13,189 nt of DNA from Gammaproteobacteria bacterium (GTDB lineage: Bacteria; Pseudomonadota; Gammaproteobacteria; GRL18): positions 1 to 13,189 of the forward strand of contig JANELJ010000022.1 of assembly GCA_024511395.1 (NCBI GenBank). Direction: 5' to 3'. Shown here in pieces: positions 9,933 through 13,189 of this stretch. Numbering within the stretch: position 1 is the first letter of the stretch; each line of letters opens with the position of its first letter. The notes under the pieces are model-generated. The model worked only from the letters and a program-made list of their open reading frames with translations, was not told where the DNA came from and did not search any database. A program made the translations under genes and the position numbers.

Positions 9933-10154
9933 TTGGCAAGTACTCAAAAAAGTAAAACAAAAAATAAAGCGGATCCCGTATCCACCCCGGGAAAAAGCGA
10001 AAAAAAGACTGGCAGCAAAGCGAAAAAAACAGCATCTAAAAAAAGTGTCAGTAAGAAAAAAGCCGTTAGCGTGAAAAAAAAGACCACCAGCGTAAAGAAA
10101 AAGGCTGTTAATACTAAAAAAGCCTCTAAAAAATCAGCCTCGGCTCAGGCACCA
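9933..10154 (+). other. Basic low-complexity tail of GlgA
   Basis: Codons 1-74 of glgA encode a poly-basic, probably disordered region with loosely repeated SVKKK-type units (for example about 45-50 and 53-57) and a high predicted positive charge. The DNA carries several A-runs, the longest being A8 at 10074-10081. Possible roles are binding a polyanion (nucleic acid, polyphosphate) or tethering the synthase. None is shown by the sequence. Confidence 0.85.
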
Positions 10155-11693
10155 CGCTATAAAGTTTTATTTATCAGCAGTGAACTTCATCCCTTTGCCA
10201 AAACCGGCGGACTGGGCGATGTTTCGGCCAGCCTGCCCAAAGCGCTCAAGGCCATGTACCAGGATATCCGGATTTTAATACCGGCTTATCCTACCGCTAT
10301 CCAGAAAGCTGAGTCTCTTAAGTACGTGGATTGCATCGAATTACCTGAAAGCGGTTTTCCCGGCGACCTCGGTCTGCCCGAAGGCACCCGCAGCGTATCC
10401 ATTATTGAAACCCGCCTGCCTTCCAGTCATGTTAAGGTATGGATGATTGAAAGTGAGCTGTATAATCGTTCCGGCGGTCCCTACCAAGATGAAAATGCTC
10501 AGGAATGGCTGGATAATGACAAGCGTTTTGCGCTGTTAAATTATGTCGCCACAGAAATTGCCATGGGCCGCAGCAGCCTGAAATGGCAGCCGGATCTAGT
10601 ACATGCCAATGACTGGCAGACCGGCCTGACCAGTGCGCTGCTGGAACAGGAATTTATTCACCACCACCGACAGCGCCCTGCTACTGTATTCACTATTCAT
10701 AATATGGCACATATGGGGGTCTTTTCCCGTGAGCAGTTTAATGCACTGCAGCTGCCGGCTTCCCTATGGAACCATCATGAACTGGAATTTCATGACAATT
10801 TTTCCTTTATCAAGGGCGGCCTGGTATTTTCTGACCGGGTCAATACTGTCAGTCCCACCTATGCCAGAGAAATTCAGACTGAGGAATTCGGCTATGGTTT
10901 ATATGGGCTGCTGACCTATCGTAATGAGCGGCTGTCCGGGATCCTTAACGGCATTGATATGAAGGAATGGGATCCGGCCAAAGACCCCTTAATCAAAAAA
11001 AATTATTCCATTAAAACCTTGGCCAATAAACAGGACAATAAAGCCGCCTTACAGAAGCATTTTAATTTGCCACGCAAGAAAAATGTGCTGTTATTAGGTA
11101 TGGTAGCCCGCTTGGTGTATCAGAAAGGGGTGGATTTATTACTGGAGTATATGCAGGAAATTCTTGAGCTGCCGGTACAGATTGTTATTCTAGGTTCCGG
11201 CGATCTGGAACTGGAATCCCGTTTGCATCAGTGGTCTTATAAATACCCTGAACAGCTCCAGGTAAAGGTAGGTTATGACGAAGCCCTGTCACATTTAATT
11301 GAAGCGGGCAGTGAAGCCTTTTTAATGCCTTCCCGGTTTGAGCCCTGTGGACTGAACCAGCTTTACAGCCTGCGTTACGGTACCATCCCCATTGTACGCA
11401 AAACCGGCGGACTCGCAGATACGGTGGTTCACGCTTCCAAGGAAAATTTGAACCAGGGTACAGCTACGGGTGTTGTGTTTCATGAAGAGGAAGGTTCCAG
11501 TCTGTTTAATGCCGTCAACCTGACCCATTTACTGTTCCAGGATAAAAAACTCTGGAAAAAACTCATGGTTACTGGCATGAAACAGGAATTTTCCTGGAAG
11601 GAAAGTGCTAAACAGTACCTGGAGTTATATGCACAGGCACTGGGCGACAGGGATCAATATAAAAATGGAGTTTATCCGACGGTCCCTGAATAG
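9933..11693 (+). CDS. glgA: Glycogen synthase with lysine-rich N-terminal tail
   Basis: GlgA (GT5) extends alpha-1,4-glucan from ADP-glucose. The start is TTG at 9933, with a strong AAGGAG (9921-9926) 6 nt upstream. The catalytic core begins at about residue 75 with RYKVLFISSELHPFAKTGG. K90 in KTGGLGDV corresponds to the ADP-glucose-binding lysine, and E470 in PSRFEPCGLNQLYSL is the conserved catalytic-site glutamate, followed by RKTGGLADTV. The total of 586 residues compares with about 477 in E. coli. The excess is largely residues 1-74, a low-complexity segment with 25 Lys and only two acidic residues in its first 70, built of Ser/Thr/Ala/Val-KK units resembling histone H1-like tails. No in-frame ATG lies near the core start, and the ribosome binding site fits the TTG, so the tail is probably translated. 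It is cotranscribed with glgB. Confidence 0.95.
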   Translation: MASTQKSKTKNKADPVSTPGKSEKKTGSKAKKTASKKSVSKKKAVSVKKKTTSVKKKAVNTKKASKKSASAQAPRYKVLFISSELHPFAKTGGLGDVSASLPKALKAMYQDIRILIPAYPTAIQKAESLKYVDCIELPESGFPGDLGLPEGTRSVSIIETRLPSSHVKVWMIESELYNRSGGPYQDENAQEWLDNDKRFALLNYVATEIAMGRSSLKWQPDLVHANDWQTGLTSALLEQEFIHHHRQRPATVFTIHNMAHMGVFSREQFNALQLPASLWNHHELEFHDNFSFIKGGLVFSDRVNTVSPTYAREIQTEEFGYGLYGLLTYRNERLSGILNGIDMKEWDPAKDPLIKKNYSIKTLANKQDNKAALQKHFNLPRKKNVLLLGMVARLVYQKGVDLLLEYMQEILELPVQIVILGSGDLELESRLHQWSYKYPEQLQVKVGYDEALSHLIEAGSEAFLMPSRFEPCGLNQLYSLRYGTIPIVRKTGGLADTVVHASKENLNQGTATGVVFHEEEGSSLFNAVNLTHLLFQDKKLWKKLMVTGMKQEFSWKESAKQYLELYAQALGDRDQYKNGVYPTVPE

Positions 11694-11738
11694 TATCTAT
11701 AGGCAATAAAGCTATAGTGCTCTATATTCTTTTTCTTG

Positions 11739-11765
11739 GGAGCGCGGGCAGGATGCACGCACTCT
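11739..11765. repeat. Degenerate REP-like hairpin
   Basis: GGAGCGCGGGCA (11739-11750) pairs with TGCACGCACTCT (11754-11765) around a GGA loop, with two internal mismatches and a terminal wobble pair. It is clearly GC-rich within AT-rich surroundings and lies between the convergent ends of glgA and the zwf remnant. This fits a REP-type palindromic repeat or a bidirectional terminator. No T-run follows on the plus strand, so an intrinsic terminator is not certain. Confidence 0.45.
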
Positions 11766-11791
11766 AGGGTTTCTCAATGTCCCATAAAAAA

Positions 11792-12211
11792 TTAATCCAT
11801 ATCACAAATACTATGCTCCAGCTTATTGCGCCAGAACTGATCATTGCTGTCAAACAGTCTGGATGATACTTCCGGTCCCTAGGTGCCGGCAGGATAGGTA
11901 TGGATATAATCCTGTTCATCCATCCAGGAACGTAGCACTGGATCAAAAATCTGCCAGGTCCAGGAGACTTCATCAAAACGTAGGAACTGGGACTGGTTAC
12001 CTTCCATCACTTCCAGCAATAAGGATTCATAAGCATCTATTTTCTGTGTTTTATCATAACTGCTGGCTTCCAGCTGAGTGGTCTGGGTTTCCAGTTCCAG
12101 GCCGGCTTTTTTAACCTGCATTTCAATGCGCAGAGATTCTTCCGGCTGAATATTCAGGAAAATCCAGTCCGGCATCCTTAAATAGTCCAACCTGAATAAA
12201 ATATAGTGCAT
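11792..12211 (-). pseudogene. zwf: Glucose-6-phosphate dehydrogenase, 3' remnant
   Basis: Only about the last 130 codons of zwf (normally about 490-500) are present. Zwf oxidises glucose-6-phosphate with NAD(P)+. The matching segment runs from PDWIFLNIQPEESLRIEMQV (about 12172 downwards) through DAYESLLLEVMEG and FLRFDEVSWTWQ to TYPAGT. There an in-frame TAG (11879-11881) stands where the family has the Trp of GTWGP. The frame then continues sensibly as GPEVSSRLFDSNDQFW to a TAA at 11792-11794. So the fragment has one nonsense mutation and has lost its 5' three quarters. The 5' boundary lies near 12180-12211, next to the IS5-type element, and residues above PDWIF do not look like Zwf. It is convergent with glgA. 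Confidence 0.85.
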
Positions 12212-12247
12212 TGATTTATAAGGAAATATTGGCGAATTATGGGTGTT

Positions 12248-12294
12248 AAATTTGCAAGTTTTTGGTAAAATAAGCCTTATTACCTTGCAAATTT
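12248..12294. repeat. Long inverted repeat upstream of transposase
   Basis: AAATTTGCAA (12248-12257) and TTGCAAATTT (12285-12294) form a perfect 10-bp outer stem. Inside, GGT-AATAA pairs with TTATT-ACC around a GCC loop, with a GTTTTT internal loop and an AA bulge. It ends 10 bp before the transposase ATG and could limit read-through or translation of the transposase, or be part of the element's end. Confidence 0.6.
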
Positions 12295-12304
12295 CCAGAC
12301 CAAA

Positions 12305-13004
12305 ATGAAGCCAAAGAAACAGTCAAAAATACCTCAGGAAGACCTGTTCAAGATACGCCTTGAAAACATGCTGGACAGAAAATCTATACTGGCAATATTT
12401 TTGTGGAGAAGAATACTTTCAGCATAAAATGCCTATACACCCTACGACTATGACCAAATGGCGTAACCGGCCGGGTAAGTCAGGCAGTGAAAAATTACTG
12501 ATTGAAACCATTAAAGCCAGACTAAAGAGTAAGAACAAGCTTTACAGTTTACATGCACCGGAAGTCGAGTGTATCAGTAAAGGCAAAGCTCATAAGCCTT
12601 ATGAATTTGGTGTTAAAGCCAGTATCGCGGTAACCAACAAGGAAGGCTTTGTTATTGGTGCTCAAAGCTGTCCGGGCAATCCTTATGATGGACACACTCC
12701 ACTGCCACAACTGGAACAGATAAAACAGTTTACAGCCGTACAACCGGAACAATGCTTTGTTGACCGGGGTTATCATGGACATGAAGTAAAAGACACTAAA
12801 GTTTTTATCTCAGGTCAGAAGCGAGGTGTTACCCGAAGTATTAAAAAGGCATTAAAACGGCGCAGTGCGATTGAGCCTGAAATTGGTCATATGAAAAATG
12901 ATGGTCGTTTAGATCGCTGCTACCTCAAAGGCGCAGTCGGTGATGCCATTAATGTGGTTATGGTAGCCGCTGGACATAACTTAAGAAAGATCGTAAGCGC
13001 TTAA
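12305..13004 (+). pseudogene. IS5-family transposase with two internal deletions
   Basis: The DDE transposase begins at ATG 12305 with MKPKKQSKIPQEDLFKIRLE, the usual IS5 N-terminus. Near 12370-12377 the frame jumps, and about 60 family codons are missing before ENLYWQYFCGEEYFQ. The first frame would stop at TAA 12425. A second, in-frame loss of about 100 codons lies near 12510-12535, between LLIETIKA and KNKLYSLHAPEVECI. This loss removes the region holding the first catalytic Asp (VDTTVQ-type motif). The second Asp remains in CFVDRGYHGH and the Glu in RRSAIEPEIGHMK. The protein ends at HNLRKIVSA, shorter than many relatives. Family lengths are from memory. It is inactive as a transposase. 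Confidence 0.9.
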
Positions 13005-13035
13005 CGAACCAACGTCATTCCGAGTTAAATTCTTT

Positions 13036-13071
13036 CTCCTCATAATAAAGTCACCACTTTATTATGAAGAG
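13036..13071. repeat. Hairpin before IS66-type ORF
   Basis: CATAATAAAGT (13041-13051) and ACTTTATTATG (13056-13066) form a perfect 11-bp stem with a CACC loop. The stem extends outward by one pair, one mismatch and three further pairs (13036-13040 with 13067-13071). It ends 5 bp before the ORF start and so overlaps any ribosome binding site there. This suggests translational restraint of the transposition gene. Confidence 0.6.
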
Positions 13072-13076
13072 CAGAG

Positions 13077-13189
13077 ATGAACTTAGATAATATTTCCGAC
13101 CTGGAAAGCTTTTGGGCCGAGCAGATTAAGTCATGGCAGAGCACTGATTTAACCCAAAGAGCATATTGCCAGAAGAATGCCCTGCCCAT
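13077..13189 (+). CDS. IS66-type accessory protein (TnpA-like), 5' part
   Basis: From ATG 13077 the frame stays open to the window edge for 37 full codons plus two bases. It reads MNLDNISDLESFWAEQIKSW (cut here) and then STDLTQRAYCQKNALPH. The pattern of W, then an S-x-L-TQ-x-AYC-x-x-x-x-L stretch, is characteristic of the small first ORF (TnpA) of IS66-family elements, a presumed DNA-binding helper of transposition. Only the first third or so of such a protein (about 100-130 residues) is visible. The ribosome binding site is weak and lies partly within a hairpin. The rest of the element should lie to the right of this window. Confidence 0.75.
   Translation, partial: MNLDNISDLESFWAEQIKSWQSTDLTQRAYCQKNALP

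Larger units (their letters stand above)
12212..13004 (+). mobile_element. Remnant of an IS5-family insertion sequence
   Basis: The unit holds the deleted transposase gene plus about 90 bp upstream containing a long hairpin. It abuts the truncated zwf on the left and an IS66-type ORF on the right. I could not identify matching terminal inverted repeats or a target duplication, so both ends are approximate. The right end may have been cut by the neighbouring IS66-type element. It should be non-autonomous, because the transposase lacks its first catalytic aspartate. Confidence 0.5.

Noticed and set aside
11792..12211. TAG read as Trp (recoding) in zwf
   Set aside because: glgA ends with TAG at its expected C-terminus, and zwf is truncated anyway. 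A nonsense mutation is the simpler explanation.
1..13189. CRISPR array, tRNA or rRNA genes, or a phage defence system
   Set aside because: No regularly spaced repeats, cloverleaf or rRNA-like sequence, or nuclease/toxin-type gene was seen on reading either strand.

Overview
The window is about 13.2 kb of chromosomal DNA from a bacterium of moderate GC content. Protein similarity recalled from family knowledge points to a gammaproteobacterium. A methanotroph-like or sulfur-oxidizer-like lineage is plausible, because pyruvate phosphate dikinase, a GH57 hydrolase and a Zwf of this type sit around a glycogen locus. No taxonomic marker gene is present, so this is only an inference.

The core is a glycogen locus in two divergent arms. 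The left arm reads on the minus strand: glgC (ADP-glucose pyrophosphorylase), a GH57 alpha-glucan hydrolase, malQ (4-alpha-glucanotransferase), then a ruined ppdK. The right arm reads on the plus strand: glgB (branching enzyme), then glgA (glycogen synthase). A shared upstream region of about 400 bp separates the arms. GlgC makes ADP-glucose, GlgA polymerises it and GlgB branches it. GH57 and MalQ, joined by a 4-base ATGA overlap, are the only candidates here for remodelling or breakdown, since no glgP or glgX is present. PPDK would link PEP and pyruvate in the same carbon economy, but it is broken here.

The two outer edges of the locus are decaying. ppdK (128-2648) has five reading-frame breaks, including a deletion of roughly 200 bp that removes catalytic residues. 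Beyond glgA lie a REP-like hairpin, a 3' remnant of zwf carrying an in-frame amber codon, an IS5-type transposase with two large internal deletions, and the first 38 codons of an IS66-type accessory ORF running off the right edge. The five glycogen genes between them (about 9 kb) are intact with their catalytic motifs, so the damage is unlikely to be poor sequencing.

The most unusual intact feature is GlgA. A well-placed ribosome binding site and a TTG start add a highly basic tail of about 74 residues (25 Lys in the first 70) to an otherwise ordinary synthase. Three of the five intact genes use non-ATG starts: GH57 TTG, glgC GTG, glgA TTG.
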